The notes under the pieces: generated by a model | Databases searched by the model: none | Seen by the model: only the letters and a program-made list of their open reading frames with translations | What the model was told of the DNA's origin: nothing | Made by a program: the position numbers and the translations under genes | Part shown: in pieces, positions 47,613 to 60,721 of the stretch | Layout: each line of letters starts with the position of its first letter | How positions within the stretch are numbered: the stretch's first letter is position 1 | Assembly (NCBI RefSeq): GCF_000189635.1 | Contig: NW_002476544.1 | Span: forward strand, 682,001 to 746,000 | Direction: 5' to 3' | DNA: 64,000 nucleotides | Source: Tetrahymena thermophila SB210 | Taxonomy: Eukaryota > Ciliophora > Oligohymenophorea > Hymenostomatida > Tetrahymenidae

Positions 47613-50600
47613 TGGGTACTTGCCAAGGAAAATAAAAAGATTAAAAAGATATTATTAGCTCTCTATGTTAATAATATTAGTTTAATGAAAAGTATATGAT
47701 AAATGTGATTAATTATTTGAATTCGAAAGGTTACTAAGCAATAGATTTTATAGGAAAGGGTTAGAATGCAATTATAATTTAAGCAACGTGTAATCAGAAG
47801 TAAGTAGCAATAAAGGTAATAAGCAATATAAAAAATGTCTACTTCGATAACTTTAAATATATCTATTCCAGGCTCTACTTTTGTGATAAAAAATATCTGT
47901 TAAAGACATATGATATCATGAATAGCTTGCAACTTCAAACATTCTTTTTAGTCAATTAGCTTTGTTCATGTATTTATTTATTTATTTACTTTTTATCGAT
48001 TATTTTACTTAAGATAATAAAATATTTATTAGGCACATTAAAGGAGATAAGTGAAAGAAATGAGTTGGATATACATTAAATATGCTCAATAACTCAATAA
48101 TTGCTTAATGGATTAATTGAAATTGAACAAGAATAGTTTAATTTGTTCATAAATCCTGATAATATTCTCTACAATAAGGAGAATTATTCTTTTGTTTATT
48201 GTAAAACTCCTTTTATTAATTTATTAAACTCACTAAAAACAAATTTTTTTTTACACAAAAGCTAATTTCTGCTTTTATTAAATGCTTAAAAGAACGAACT
48301 AAAATGAATACACTTCAGTAATTTAACATTTTTGACTTTCTTCAAATGAATTATTAATCTTTAAATTTTAAATTAGTAAGTAATTTAAAATAAATACTTA
48401 GCTCCTGAGATTTCTAATAAAAATAAGCAAATTGATATTAAAGTAAACTTGAATAGGAAAATTGAATCTTTAATTTATTATTTTTTAATAATATTTAGGC
48501 AAATGTTTATTCTTTAGGAGTAATTTTGCTTGAACTATTTTTTGGTAAGAGACATTTTACAAACGAAACAGAAGATGCCTGCATTGAATAATAATTATAA
48601 AATTAATAAAATGAGGAAATACAGAAGTTTATAAATATAATTATATCAAGTATGATAAAAAAATCTCCTGAACAAAGACTAGACCCATCTCAATTGATAT
48701 AAATACTATAAGAAAACTTTAAATATAATGAGAGTAACTTGAAATATCTAAATGTTATAAAAGGTAAACGAACTAGCTAAGAAAATTAAGCAAATACAGA
48801 ACCCCTTGAATTAAAAACATATAAAAATCTTCAAAAAGAACGAAGCAGATAGATTATCTCTTTAAATTTAAGGTAAGAAATTATTAATATATATCAAAAC
48901 CAGAGTTGTGAGTGATGATATATCGAACTTCTTCTATATTAGATTTTAAAATATGGATTTTTTTTTCATTTTTTGTAGATAGTATCATCGAAAACTTTCT
49001 CTAATTTAAGTCTCAGCATGAGATTTTAAAAATATCAGTTTTGATTTTTATTAAAAAAATTTAATATCAAACAACTCAAGAAAAAAATCTTTAAACATTT
49101 TTTAAATTAAAAATGATTCAAAAAATTAGATGAATAGTATTAAATTATACTTTTTAAAAAATTTAAAAACAATATTTAATAAAAAAATATTTTAAAAATG
49201 AATTAGATTGTTTTAAATCAAATAAAAAATATCTTTTTTACCTATTTAATTTATAAACTCTATACATTCATTATAAATATTTAAAGCTCTTAGTTTAAAA
49301 ATAAAAGCTTATTTATCTACTTAGGAAATTTAAAACTAAAAAAACCAGCTTAAATTAAATTAATATAGCTAAATTAATTAACTTTAATTTTTTATACTTT
49401 TTAGTTAGTTAATTTAATTTCAATTTTAAAATGTAGTTCTCAACGTATTGGCAAATCAGAAATAAAATCCTTCTCAAAAAATTTAGTTCATTTAAATTAA
49501 CTTAGATTTCTTGAAATAGATCTTAGGTACATAAAACTCTTTGAAACAACAAATTAACTATTTTTTTGAAAAAAAGCTAAAATGATTTAAAGCAATAGGG
49601 AGTCAAAGCTCTTTTTGAAGGATTAAAAGTTTTAAAAGATTTAAAATGCTTAAAATTAAATCTCATGTAAATTTTATAGAAATAAATTCTTTATATAATT
49701 AATTGATTGACAAAATATTTAGTAAACATAAAATAAAAATTTGGGATTTTTATTATCAAAAAAATTATCTAAATTTGTAAATAAAAGTTAAAATATTAAA
49801 AAAGGAAAAATCATATAGATAAAAAAGGTGCAACTTATATAAATGAGGGATTGAAGGATTTAAATTAGCTTGAGCATTTAGAGATTAATTTACAGTAATT
49901 AATTTATAGCCAATTTTAAAAAGTAATTTTAAAATTATGATTAATAAGTTCCAATTAGATAGAATAAGAGGGGGCATAGCTTTTGTCACAAGGACTTCAA
50001 TTTTTGGATTAATTAAGCTAGCTAAAGCTTGACTTAACGTAAGCTTATTAAAATATCTATTAATTTATTTAAGGAGATATTTATACCAGATGGAATAAAA
50101 TTGGTGATAGTGGAGCTGAGCTTCTTTCAGAAGGAATTTAATAACTAAAAAATATAAACTAATTAGAGCTATTTTTAAAGTAAATAGCTTAATTCAAAAT
50201 ACTTATTTTTATATAAAATTTAATTTTAATTCATACTACAGTTGGAATAATATTGGGGACGAAGGAGCAGCATTCATATTTAAGGGGATATAACAATTAA
50301 CTAGTATAGTCATTTTAAATATCAGTCTTTGGTAACTGCTTTATTTCATTTATTACAAATCAGAAAGTAACTAACTAAAAATTAATCATATTTTTTTTAC
50401 ATAGTCCTAACAAAATTAGTGAAATAGGAGCAAGTTATTTGTCAACAGCTCTTTGCAATTTACCACATATAATGACATTATAAATTAACTTAAAGTAAAA
50501 TTTAATTCTAATTTATAAAAAATTTAGCATTTTGCATATATAAATATAGCATAAATGATATTAATGCAGATGGTGCTTTACATTTATCTGAAGCTTTGAA

Positions 50601-51383
50601 AAAATTAAAAAATTTAATTCACTTGGACTTAAATCTAAAGTAAATTTCTTTAAAATACAGTATAGATAGAATATAAATTTCTATTTCTATCAAGTTCCAA
50701 TAACTTAGGATAAAAAGGAGCTGAATATTTGTCATAAGGGTTAGGTTGCTAAAGTAATATAAGTTATCTCAAATTAGATATGAAGTATCTATTAAATTAT
50801 ATAAACTATTTCAAATATGTTTATAATTTTAAATAAAAGTTCCAATAAAATTGGGGATGTTGGCTTTCAACAAATATCTGAATCGCTAATAGCTTTCAAT
50901 AAGCTTCAGCATCTTAACTTAGATTTTAAGTAATTAATTAATTAGCAAACATAAATAACTTTATAATAATTAATTTAAATATTTAAGTTTAAATTAAATT
51001 GGACAGAATGGGGTTAAATCTCTCACTAACTCTTTAAAATAATTAAATGGCTTATCTTATCTCTAATTATACTTACAGTAAATCTATAAAGATATTTTAA
51101 ATTTTTTTTAATTCATTAAAATTATTGATTTTAAAAATTTTATGAAATAAAAATCTAGTTAAAATAACATAAATCAAGAAGCCGTTGAAGATTTATCTTA
51201 ATCTTTGACATAATTAAAGCACTTAACATTGCTGAACATAAATTTAGAGTAATTTAATTTTGAATACAACCTAATTGAAAATATTTTTTTTAATTTATTA
51301 CAAGGTTTAATGAAATAAACTAATACGATGATAGTTTATTAAAAAAATCTCTAAATAATTGTAGCATCTCTATAACAATTTGA
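47613..51383 (+). CDS. Kinase-like protein with leucine-rich repeats; exon-per-repeat gene
   Basis: The start is MGTCQGK, with Gly2 a possible myristoylation site. A kinase fold follows: YQAIDFIGKG loop, QVAIKVI (Lys), FINPDNILYN where HRDxKPxNIL is expected, YLAPEIS, ANVYSLGVILLELFFGK and SPEQRLDPSQLI. The catalytic Asp of HRD is replaced (Phe), so it looks like a pseudokinase. Introns 47970-48032 and 48443-48498 fit; a 564-base intron (48873-49436) leads to the repeats. Twelve exons of exactly 90 bases (49437 to 51248) each encode one 30-residue LRR, for example SNKIGDVGFQQISESL. The last exon is 51305-51383 with TGA. Oddities: one base is missing in the glycine-loop region (about 47760) and the frame is unclear at 48240-48400, so the kinase half may be damaged. 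Confidence 0.75.
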
Positions 51384-52758
51384 AGTAATTTATTTTTCCT
51401 TCTTAAGAAAAATCTAAATAAATCTTAAAAATATTTACAAATAAGTTTAAATTAAAATAAACTAATAAGTTGTTAATTAAATATTTATTTTCTTTGTGTA
51501 TTTGTTTGGATGGTTTGCTCTTTATCATTCAATTTAAAATCTATTTTTAAATTAAGATTAAAAATATCAACATTATTTTTTTATTATTTAAAGCATCATC
51601 ATTCAATTTTTAAATAGCAAATCCTCAATTCTTTTTTCATTTAAATTATATATCCCTATTCTGATCTCCTATTATTTATTTATAAATGTATATATTATAT
51701 ATAAAGTATCCGAAGGTACTGTCTTTTTCAAGGCTCACTGTCCTTACAACAATATATATAAAAGGAATTAAATTTCTTAAAATAATATAAGGTTTTTTTT
51801 ATTATGTACTTTATACTCTATATATATATTTTAAATATCTAAAATTAAACATTAAAATTTTTCATGAAATCAATGAATATATTGAGAAATACCATTTTCT
51901 CTTTTTTTAGTTTAATATTTATTTATATATTGTATTCAGAATTTAAGTTTAATTTATAAAAATTTATCCATTAATTATGATTTATTTACCTCTTTTGTTG
52001 TGATAATTACAAAATACCAAAAGAAATATGATCACCACTTAAATTTAAAATATTTCTAGCTTATTTATTTATTTTTAATTGTTTATCATTTAAGATTTTT
52101 TTTAAATCTGAATTTTTAAAGTTAATTATATTTCAAATACATTAAATTATTATAATTTTTTATTGTTCTAATTTTCTAATTTTAGGCTAGTCTATTTTTT
52201 TTTTGCTATTTTTGTTTATAAAGTGAGTAATTTTTTTATGTAAAAGATAGGCTAAATGAATTTAAAATGATTTTGAGATTATTTGTTTCAAATTAAATAT
52301 TTTTATAAATATTTTAGTTAAGATACTAGTAAGAGTAATACCATACATTTAAACATCTAATTCTAAAAATAAGAATTTATTTTTTGAAATCAACTAGATT
52401 GCTGCAGTATTAATCACCTATTTTCAATTCAAAGCAGCAAATTAAAAAAAAATAAATAGTAATTAACGTTGAATTAATCTTTTCCAATACAAAGTATTTT
52501 AGTATAGCGGAATGACAACAAGAAGCACTTATTAGGCAGCATTTAGCTAAGGTGGATAGAATTAACATAATTTGCATACTCAACCTGACTACTGTTAGTA
52601 AATTATACACTTTAACTTAATTTTTTGAGGCTTATTTAATTCATTCATTTTGATGATGAAATTTTTAAAATAAATAACACAATTTTGTATCATTAAACTC
52701 TATCTATTTAATATTCTGTTTTTTTAAAGATTCTTTTTAAAATATTTAAGAGATTAGT
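51384..52758. other. Intergenic region
   Basis: Contains hairpin motif copy 2 at 51705-51735. A 66-codon minus-strand frame at 52410-52610 has no recognisable features. Otherwise AT-rich sequence. Confidence 0.5.
51705..51735 (-). other. Double tetraloop hairpin motif, copy 2
   Basis: Minus strand: GCCTT-GAAA-AAGAC (one changed pair), then AGTACC-TTCG-GATACT, now with a UUCG-type loop and one mismatch, followed by a TA-rich run. Its sequence otherwise matches 39778-39807. Flanking DNA on either side is unrelated to copy 1. Confidence 0.6.
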
Positions 52759-55700
52759 ATGGTTAATGTTTATTATAGCCTTCTCTATATGGAACAAATA
52801 AATCCGGAAGACCATCATGTAAAATATAATTATAATTATTATCAGATTGAAAGATTGGATCTGAATACTAAATTAGTTTTATGATCATATTTTACAGTTT
52901 GTTTCTTACAATTTTTATTTCTATAGCAACAGGAGGTCCTAGAAATATTTACACTAACCCTAAGTTATAAAGAATGGTAGAGCCTTCTTTGTTTTAGGTT
53001 CCTTCGTCTATTTTGTAGGGTAAATTCTAAAAAAATAAGCACGCATATAATTATAAAAAATAAATAGGTGATCCATATAAAGACCCATACAGAACAAAAT
53101 AAATTACAGATTAGTAAAGAGTGGCTAGTATTCCCCACGTATAGCCTTTTAAGCCAACAGATGTGAAAAAGACAATGTAATTAAATGAAATATTCTTTGA
53201 ATTTAGCTTAAAATTCATTTATTATTTTATTTATAATTTTAGGGTAGGAGGTTTGTATGAACATATGAAAGATTTTGATGACAAAACATACAGAACTCGT
53301 GATGAATATGGTAGAAAATTCAAATTCTAACTTATCTCTAAAAGATTTTAAATAGATAAAATACAAATATGGAAAACTATTCAATAAATTGAAGCCACTT
53401 TCAAAATAAACAAAATAAACATTTTTTAACTAACAAAAAATAGCTTTTTTATAACTCCCTAAAAAGCAATTTATAAAGTTTCAGATTTTAAGACTAATTT
53501 AAAAGCAAACAACAAAATCTAACCGAGTTATAAAAAAGAAGTTTATTTATCTTTTTGTGCTATCTTTAAATTTATCAATAGATTTTTATCATATTTTATC
53601 ATTCTAAATAGAATGAGTAAGTAAGTAAATAAATAAATAGGGAGGATACATATACAAATAAATTTATTAGAAATATGATGATTAAAATAAAATAAAAATC
53701 ATAAATAAGAGATAGATAAATCCTTTATAATTTATTTAACTTTTAAAAGCTTATCAATATTTAAAATAAACATAATTTATGAAACAAGTTAAGATGACAA
53801 ATTTAATAGACGAAAGAAAATAAATCATTTAAATTGATAATGATTTTCTTTAGTAATAAATTATGGTTTATTTTTAAAAATAATAAGAAAACAATTTAAA
53901 AATAAAAATACTTTGCAAAAAATTTAATTTACTCAAAAATATTATGAAGATTTTAAATAATTTTAAAAAACATAAACAAAATAATAATAAACAAACTCAT
54001 GGATACAAATATTTAGTTTTTTACTGAAGAACTTAAAATATTTTAATGAATTTTACTTAATTAAATTCTCCATTTAACGGTAGATATTTATTAACTTAGA
54101 ATGAAATTGTAAACTTGTTAATTAAATATGAGATTAAGATTAAGAAAGCAAACATAGAAAATGATTAAAAATATAGTTTCAAATTTAATCAAAATAATTT
54201 ATAACATCATAATAAATTTTAAGTGTACATGAAGATAGAATAGAAATTAATCATAATAGAATTTAATAAGTATTAATTCCAAAGATATAATTTTATCTCT
54301 ATAATTAAAAAAAATATAAAATTTCTATATTGTTCGTTTTTAAATAACTTTAGGTACAATCATCACAGGACCAAAGAATTTTTTAACAAACCCTAACAAA
54401 AGAGGACTTGGTAATACTACAGTTGGTCACTTATTCAATCCTGTTACTTACAGCAATGATCCTTTCCATAGAGCTAAAGAAATGGATGTGGTATGATAAA
54501 TATGCTTATTTAAATATTCAATGCAAGCAGATGTAATTTAATTAAAATTAATAAATAGCAAGAGAGATTAGAGCACAAGAGTAGAGTTTTAGATTTGAAG
54601 AAGCCTTTTTGCAGCACTTAACACGGCAGAGGTATTTTTAACTCTAATAGAATAACATATGGACTTGATAGAAATGTATTAGAGGTAAAAATTCTAATTC
54701 TACTTAAAACTAATTTCTAATAAACTAATTGTAGTTTTAACAAAATATGCAAATTAACTCGTTTGAAATACGATAATTATTTTAATGAAAGTTAAATTAA
54801 TACTGTGGAGTCTCTAATTAATATAAACTCTAAATTAAGATATAAAAATTTTATTTTTAGCAGCTGTAAGGATTAAAATCTTAATTTAAAATTTTATTTT
54901 CTTCCTTAAATTAGAGACCACACATTACTTAAATAAGAAAAAAGACAGCTAAAGAAACAATATTTATTGGTTTTTAAAAATTTCTAATCATTTAGCAATT
55001 TATCAAACTTTACAAACATTTTATTTAGAAAAAATGCCCATTTAAAGAAAAAATTTAATATTTTATGAAAAATGATAAAGAAAAAAATTAATTAATTTTT
55101 TTGAGAAAATGCTAATTTTGATTATTATTACAACCATTAGAAGTATTATTTGTAGCAATAACTAGAAAAAGAGATTTACTAATATAAATTAATACAAAAA
55201 ATTAAAGAAAATTAATTGCATATATTTAATAAATATTTAACCTAAAATGATCGTATTATCAAGAAAAAAATTTCTATAAGAATAAAATAGATTAATGAAT
55301 GATTGGATCTATTGCAAATTAACTAACAAAGATATTTTACATACCACAAATTATAACCAAATTAATTTTATATTTATTAGGGAAGAAAGAGGAGCTATAA
55401 CTATCCTCCTGCTTACCATCCTAAGTGCTTTAAGAATGCAGATAAGCCAAAACAAGTAATAACTAATTCCACATTCACCCTTTTTAAATTTCTATTTAAA
55501 TAATTTTAAATTTATTTTTGAATAGGGATACAACAAAACATTCTCCTAATTCCCCGAGTATATTGCTGAAGGAGACTTACCAGAACCCTCATAAAAGAAG
55601 ACTAAACCATCCATTACATAAGGAAATTGGAGGTAATAAATCTAGATACTTTTTTAGCCAACAATATAATTAACAATTGTTTCCATTTTCTTTGGATAGT

Positions 55701-56376
55701 TAGAATACGCTTTTTAAGCAAGCAAAAAAGCTTTTTGTAAAGTAATTAAATTGTTACTAACTCGCAATTTAATTTACTGAGTAAAAGCCAATTGTAACAA
55801 TAATTTTTTGTTTATTTATTTATTGATTATTCTTTGAGGTTATACAAACAATTATTTTATTACAAAAAATAAATAAAAAACTCTCATAAAATAAACTCCA
55901 AAAGTCGATTTTGAATTTCTTTAAATTTTTTATTTGCTTTACAGTAAAATGTATTTTTTTCAAGACTCAATTGCTTTGTCATTTTTAAATAAGTTTTCTT
56001 TCAACTACATTTCAAAAGAATGACTGAGTTATCTATCTTTCTTTCTTTTTTTTTGTGATTAACTGTAAGTGCAAAATTGAACATTCTAAATGAAAATTAT
56101 AATTTTGATTAAAATGTTTATTGAGTAATTTAAAATTTTTGAGTGAGTATTTAAACTGCAACTATCTTCTGTAAATATTTATAAAAACATGCTTACAGAA
56201 AAATAAACTGATTCTTAAAATATTTACATTTTTAATAAAATTCAATTCCTTCTTAGCTAATAACTTTCTTTTTTATAAATTACAGACCAAACTCTACTGG
56301 AACCTTTTCTAGACCAACCCCAAATATAACATCTCTTTTGCTTAACAAAAATAAAATGAGCGCTTTCAGAGTTTGA
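52759..56376 (+). CDS. CFAP96: CFAP96 (C4orf47)-like ciliary protein, multi-exon
   Basis: Exons supported by phase: 52927-53176, 53243-53310, 54354-54490, 54559-54684, 55381-55455, 55526-55632 and 56286-56376 (TGA). Joined text includes GPRNIYTNP, PFKPTDVKKTMVGGLYEH, TGPKNFLTNPNKRGLGNTTV, GHLFNPVTYSNDPFHRAKEM, then RLEHKSRVLDLKKPF and TGTFSRPTP. This order matches my recollection of animal CFAP96 (GKNxYTNPxKKGTGY..TIG..F, then EEHHRLLKGSPF, and a C-terminal SRP motif). CFAP96 is a protein of cilia and basal bodies, plausible in a heavily ciliated cell. The first exon is uncertain: ATG 52759 with a donor at 52819 does not give the phase exon 2 needs, so the true start may lie elsewhere. An alternative end of exon 3 at 53616 also keeps frame. 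Confidence 0.68.
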
Positions 56377-58829
56377 TTTTTTGGTGCTACAAAAAGTCTA
56401 CTTATGCTTAATTATTTACTATAAATGGAAGGAAAGAATATTTTAAATTGTGTTAGTTCAAATTAACACAATTAAAAAAGCGATTTAAGAATAATTTAAT
56501 ATAAAAACAATTATAAATAATAAAATCATTTTTAATCTATGTATAGATACATTGATAGATTGATGGCTAAGTCATCAACCACTACTCTTGTTTCATTTTT
56601 ATATGAATTTATTGCATTTGCTATTTTTTTAATATTTTTTGAATAAATATAGACTTTCTTTATATTAAATTAGAAAGCAAAGTAAGTTTATGTTTTTAAA
56701 TAAAATTCAGTTTATTATAATTTATTTATTTTAATATAAATAAATTTACTATTTTCTTTGTTAGACCTTTTCTAGAACCACATATAAGTTAACTGAAAGT
56801 AGTGATTGTTTCTAGTATAATTTATTTTGAGTTTAATCCATTTTTTGAGGATTTATATATTGCGTTGAGCTTAAAAAATACAAACTATCAATAATGTTAA
56901 ATAAGAAACGAAGAAAATAGTATAAAATTTTAAGATTTTTTTCTTAATTATACTTCTACTGCTTGCTTAAATTAGAACGCAAATTATTAATGATAGATTA
57001 AAGCTGAAGATTTATTTCAGTTTTGAAATCGTTTCTGTTTTAAGAATAGAAACTAAAAAAAATTTAAAATTTAATTTTCATCAAATAGAGCTGAGACACA
57101 TTAATTGCTTTCAGGTTAAAATTTAAGTTAGCGACTAAGAATAATTAAGCTCGATGAAATAGAATTAGAGAGCTTGAATAAGAACTATTTTTTCAAATTA
57201 TTTTACTAGATTTAAAAAAGCCTTTATTTTTAAGCAAAAATTTTGCTAAAAAAAATAATTCTACATATCTATCTAAAGGAATAGAAAAATTGTTGGATAC
57301 ATATTATCTTTTTGTTAGGCTAGAGTTTGTGGAAGAGAATAAAACCAATATTCTTTAATTTTTAATTCAAAATTGAAAATTTAATTATGAGTCAGAAATT
57401 AAAAGATTCACCATTTCTTTACATTAATTTCAAATAAATTATTGTCTTTTACAAAAGATATTTATTAATCACAAATTGACTGATCAAATATTTATCGCAG
57501 CATATTTTATTTATTTAATTCATTTGATGTGCTGTTATTATTAATTTATTTTCTTAGAAATAGATTTTTTTTTTTGAATATTAAGCATTTAAATCAAACA
57601 TTCTCTGGTTAAAATAAATAGTACTCATTTTATCTCATTTCTTTACCTAAGTTATACTAACGTTATGTTTATTCTTAAAAGAAAAACTTCAATCAACGAT
57701 ATATAAGAGGTAATAAGGTTTTGCAAAAATATGCCTTTGACTTCAATTTATCTTGCTGTGTATATCATATTACGAATTAATTGTTATATGTATTTAGGAG
57801 ATAAAATGTCATATTTCCAAAATAAATTGGCCTAAATAAATGTTTATTAATATGTAACAAACACACTTAACCTTAAAGAAATAAAATAATTTGAAATACT
57901 TATTGAATTACTTGTTTAAATTATTAAATAGATAAATAATATTTTTAATTATAAATTTCATCAAATTAGTATACTTTAAATGTAACTAAAATGTATGTAA
58001 AAGGTAATTAAAGCCATTTTTAATTTAAATTTATTCAATTTTTTATATCATAAAAAACATTGATGATGCACTGGAAATGATGTAATAAAATTAAATTAAT
58101 AAACTTTTTTCAAAATTTCATTGAGATAGGATTAGATTTTAATCAGTTTAAAAATTAATCTAAATTTTAGTAAAATATAGAGTAGGGTTGATTGATTGAT
58201 CGATAGATTGATAAAAAATCCAATTCTTAAAATAATCAAGGAAGTTAGGTTTTGACAAAAAGCAAGCAAGCAAGCTGATATCAAACAAAAAAACAAGCCA
58301 ATAAGTAAAGAAATTTTGACGAAAAAATATTAGATATAAAATATCAATTTAAATAAATAAAAATAATTAAATTTCTCTTTAACAAATTATTAATATTTTT
58401 TATTATGATTTGAAGGCAAAGCCAAACAAAATGAAAGCAAATAAGAAATAAAGTAAGGAAGGAAGGAAAAGAAAAAAAATTCCTTGCAAATTGATTGGAT
58501 TGATTGATTAATCAATTAGTTTTTAATGAATTGAATGAAACAAACATATAAGCAACGCCTGAGTTAATCAGAATAGCATGTAAATAAAGGAAGAAATAAA
58601 ATCAATAGGTTTGTATTACATAAATGCATGCATGCCTATTTGGCTCTTTATTAAAATATACAACAGAAAAACAATATAAACAAATTAAAAGTAAAAAGAT
58701 TAATTATTTCAAAAAGAAAAATAAACAAAAAAAAATAAAAACTTTCACTTATTTATTAAATATTTGATAACTCACTCATAAACAAAATTAAAATAACAAA
58801 TAAATAAATAAATAAATAAATAAACAAGA
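56377..58829. other. Long intergenic region
   Basis: About 2.4 kb without a supported gene. A CAAG microsatellite lies at 58260-58275 and an AAAT run at about 58797-58826, immediately before the next start codon. Confidence 0.5.
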
Positions 58830-59552
58830 ATGAGCAAAAGTGAATTGATCTACCCCAATAATTTCAATGCCGATCTTAATAATATTTTTTTGAATATCGC
58901 AGCAGCCGCTTAAATGAATTTGCCCGAGTTAGGATCTTTGAAGCGCAACAAAAGCGATAGAGTTTATCTTCCATCTGAACCATCTAAAAAAATCAAGAGC
59001 TATTTCAATGCATGCAATTATTCACTTGAAAACATTGAAAACCAAAGCAGCAGTTTAAATAATTCTTCTTTAGACCAATCTGCTGATTCAAGCAGCGAAA
59101 ATTACGAAAGTGACAACTCCTGCAAACACGACAGCACTTCTTCCATCAACAATTAAATCGAAGAAAACATTGCCTGCAACTAAATAAATATTTTATAAGA
59201 AGAAGAATACCAACAAAACGCTCCTATCAAACTTAAAAGCGATATACTCTTTTCAGTTGATGGCCACTGCATTAATTACGAAGACAGAAACAACAGTAAC
59301 GTTTTTTCAGAAGAAAACTAAAACGTATCTATGATAATTGGTTATCTCTGCCTTACCTTTGCAGCAGTCTTTTTCACCTCCACTCTCTTTTCTATCTTCT
59401 TCGCACCCTTCCTCCAACCTACTACTCACAATTTAATAGATTTCTTAACAAATGACAAATATTATTGCTTCTTAATCCCTCTTAGTTTACCTGTAACATG
59501 CATTATTATTTACATGAACTGGGTCTCCATGAAGTACTTCAAGCACTCTTGA
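58830..59552 (+). CDS. PIG-Y-like protein (GPI-GlcNAc transferase subunit) with N-terminal extension
   Basis: An intronless frame from ATG 58830 to TGA 59550-59552 encodes 240 residues. The last 73 residues contain two hydrophobic helices and the ending YYCFLIPLSLPVTCIIIYMN then WVSMKYFKHS. This parallels human PIG-Y (about 71 residues; LLLPITIPVYVFF ... WTWMGIKLFRHN). PIG-Y is a small ER membrane subunit of the complex that adds GlcNAc to phosphatidylinositol, the first step of GPI anchor synthesis. The first 165 residues are Ser/Asn-rich, acidic and disordered, with a basic patch (SLKRNKSDR, SKKIKS), and have no counterpart in human PIG-Y. In mammals a PIGY transcript also carries PREY upstream, but this extension does not resemble PREY. 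The assignment rests on the C-terminal pattern. Confidence 0.72.
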
Positions 59553-60307
59553 GGAGTTCACTTTTCATTTTGAAAACCTTTTAAAAATAAATAAATAAAT
59601 AAAATTAGTTAGTTAATTACTTTAAATATAACAAAATATACAAAAAAACAAACAAACAAATAAATAAATAAACAACTACCATTTCAATTAAAAATATTAT
59701 AGATAAATCCTTTAATTTTTGTCGTCAACCTTATAATTTATTATAGAAAAAAATCTATTTAAAACTCATCATAAATAATCCAACATCAAAAAATTGTAGA
59801 CTTGCCATTCGGACATATACACATATTCATTCATTCATTTAATAATTTTTGCTGCTAATTCCTGAAAGATATTTTGAAAAATAAATAAGTAAATTCAATC
59901 AAGTTTTGAGAAAAGCTAACCTTCTAATTAAAATTGCTCTTAAATTTAATTTAGGCTCAATTAATGCTAATGCAAATCATATCTATTGGTTGATGCAAGT
60001 TAAGTTTTAACTATATCTTCAAAAGATATTTGAATCCTGATTATTAAAAAAGGAAAATAAATAACAATCTCCTTTTCTGTGGTTATAAATAAATGTAAAT
60101 TTGCATGCAAATAAATATATTTATTTGAAATCGAAATCTTTCTACTATAAAAGGAGTACTATTAAATAAAAAGTATAACTCTCTTTTTAGTTATAACAAC
60201 ACTTATACTAAAATAGATTTTTGCTAAGTGATAGTACTAGTTACCTCATTCATTCGCATTTTCACTTGTAATATTAACCAAAGTAATCATATAATCTCTC
60301 AGAAAAA
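59553..60307. other. Intergenic region
   Basis: AT-rich with AAAT repeats just downstream of the PIG-Y-like gene. No gene recognised. Confidence 0.5.
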
Positions 60308-60721
60308 ATGTTATTGAATATTCAATAACTGGATTATACACATCTCAAACATGAAACAATCAATGGATCAGCAAAAAATCCAGCTACTGCAAAGCTCATA
60401 GAAAAAATATAAGCAGCTACTACCATAAAATATTAACCAGCGCGGTTAGTTTAAATAGAAACCATCTCATTTATAGAAGACATTGAGCTCTTTTTAAGAG
60501 ACTCACTCAGTCTACTTAATGTGAAAATTAAAATAAAAATTAACCAAAAAGTGATGCTGGCAGACATAGTATTTAGATTTATCTATAAAAAAAATAAATA
60601 AATATATAAACAAAATCAACCATAAACTACTGACTATTTTCTAATATAAACATTTATCATTATTTGTATTTTTCTTTTAATTTTTATCTACTATATTTAC
60701 ATTTATTAGTTATTCATATGA
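60308..60721 (+). CDS. Possible small tail-anchored membrane protein
   Basis: A frame from ATG 60308 to TGA 60719-60721 gives 137 residues. Residues 1-90 have balanced composition (TINGSAKNPATAKLIEKIQ, then RLVQIETISFIEDIELFLRD). The last 28 are strongly hydrophobic (FLIQTFIIICIFLLIFIYYI), which would fit a tail anchor. However, hydrophobic runs also arise by chance in T-rich DNA, so the true stop could be missed and the protein may instead continue in another exon. No family recognised. Confidence 0.4.

Noticed and set aside
48376-48401. A 26-base intron to join the kinase frames before LAPEIS
   Set aside because: Shorter than every other intron here and the phase does not fit.
52866-52930. 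ATG at 52881 giving a signal-peptide-like start for the CFAP96-like gene
   Set aside because: It is in frame, but a secreted form makes no sense for this family, and the hydrophobic text is what T-rich intron sequence yields by chance.
53311-53616. Long extension of exon 3 in the CFAP96-like gene as certain coding sequence
   Set aside because: Open by chance is likely with one stop codon; ending at 53310 gives a better spacing to the TGPKNFLTNP motif, so the extension is kept only as an alternative.
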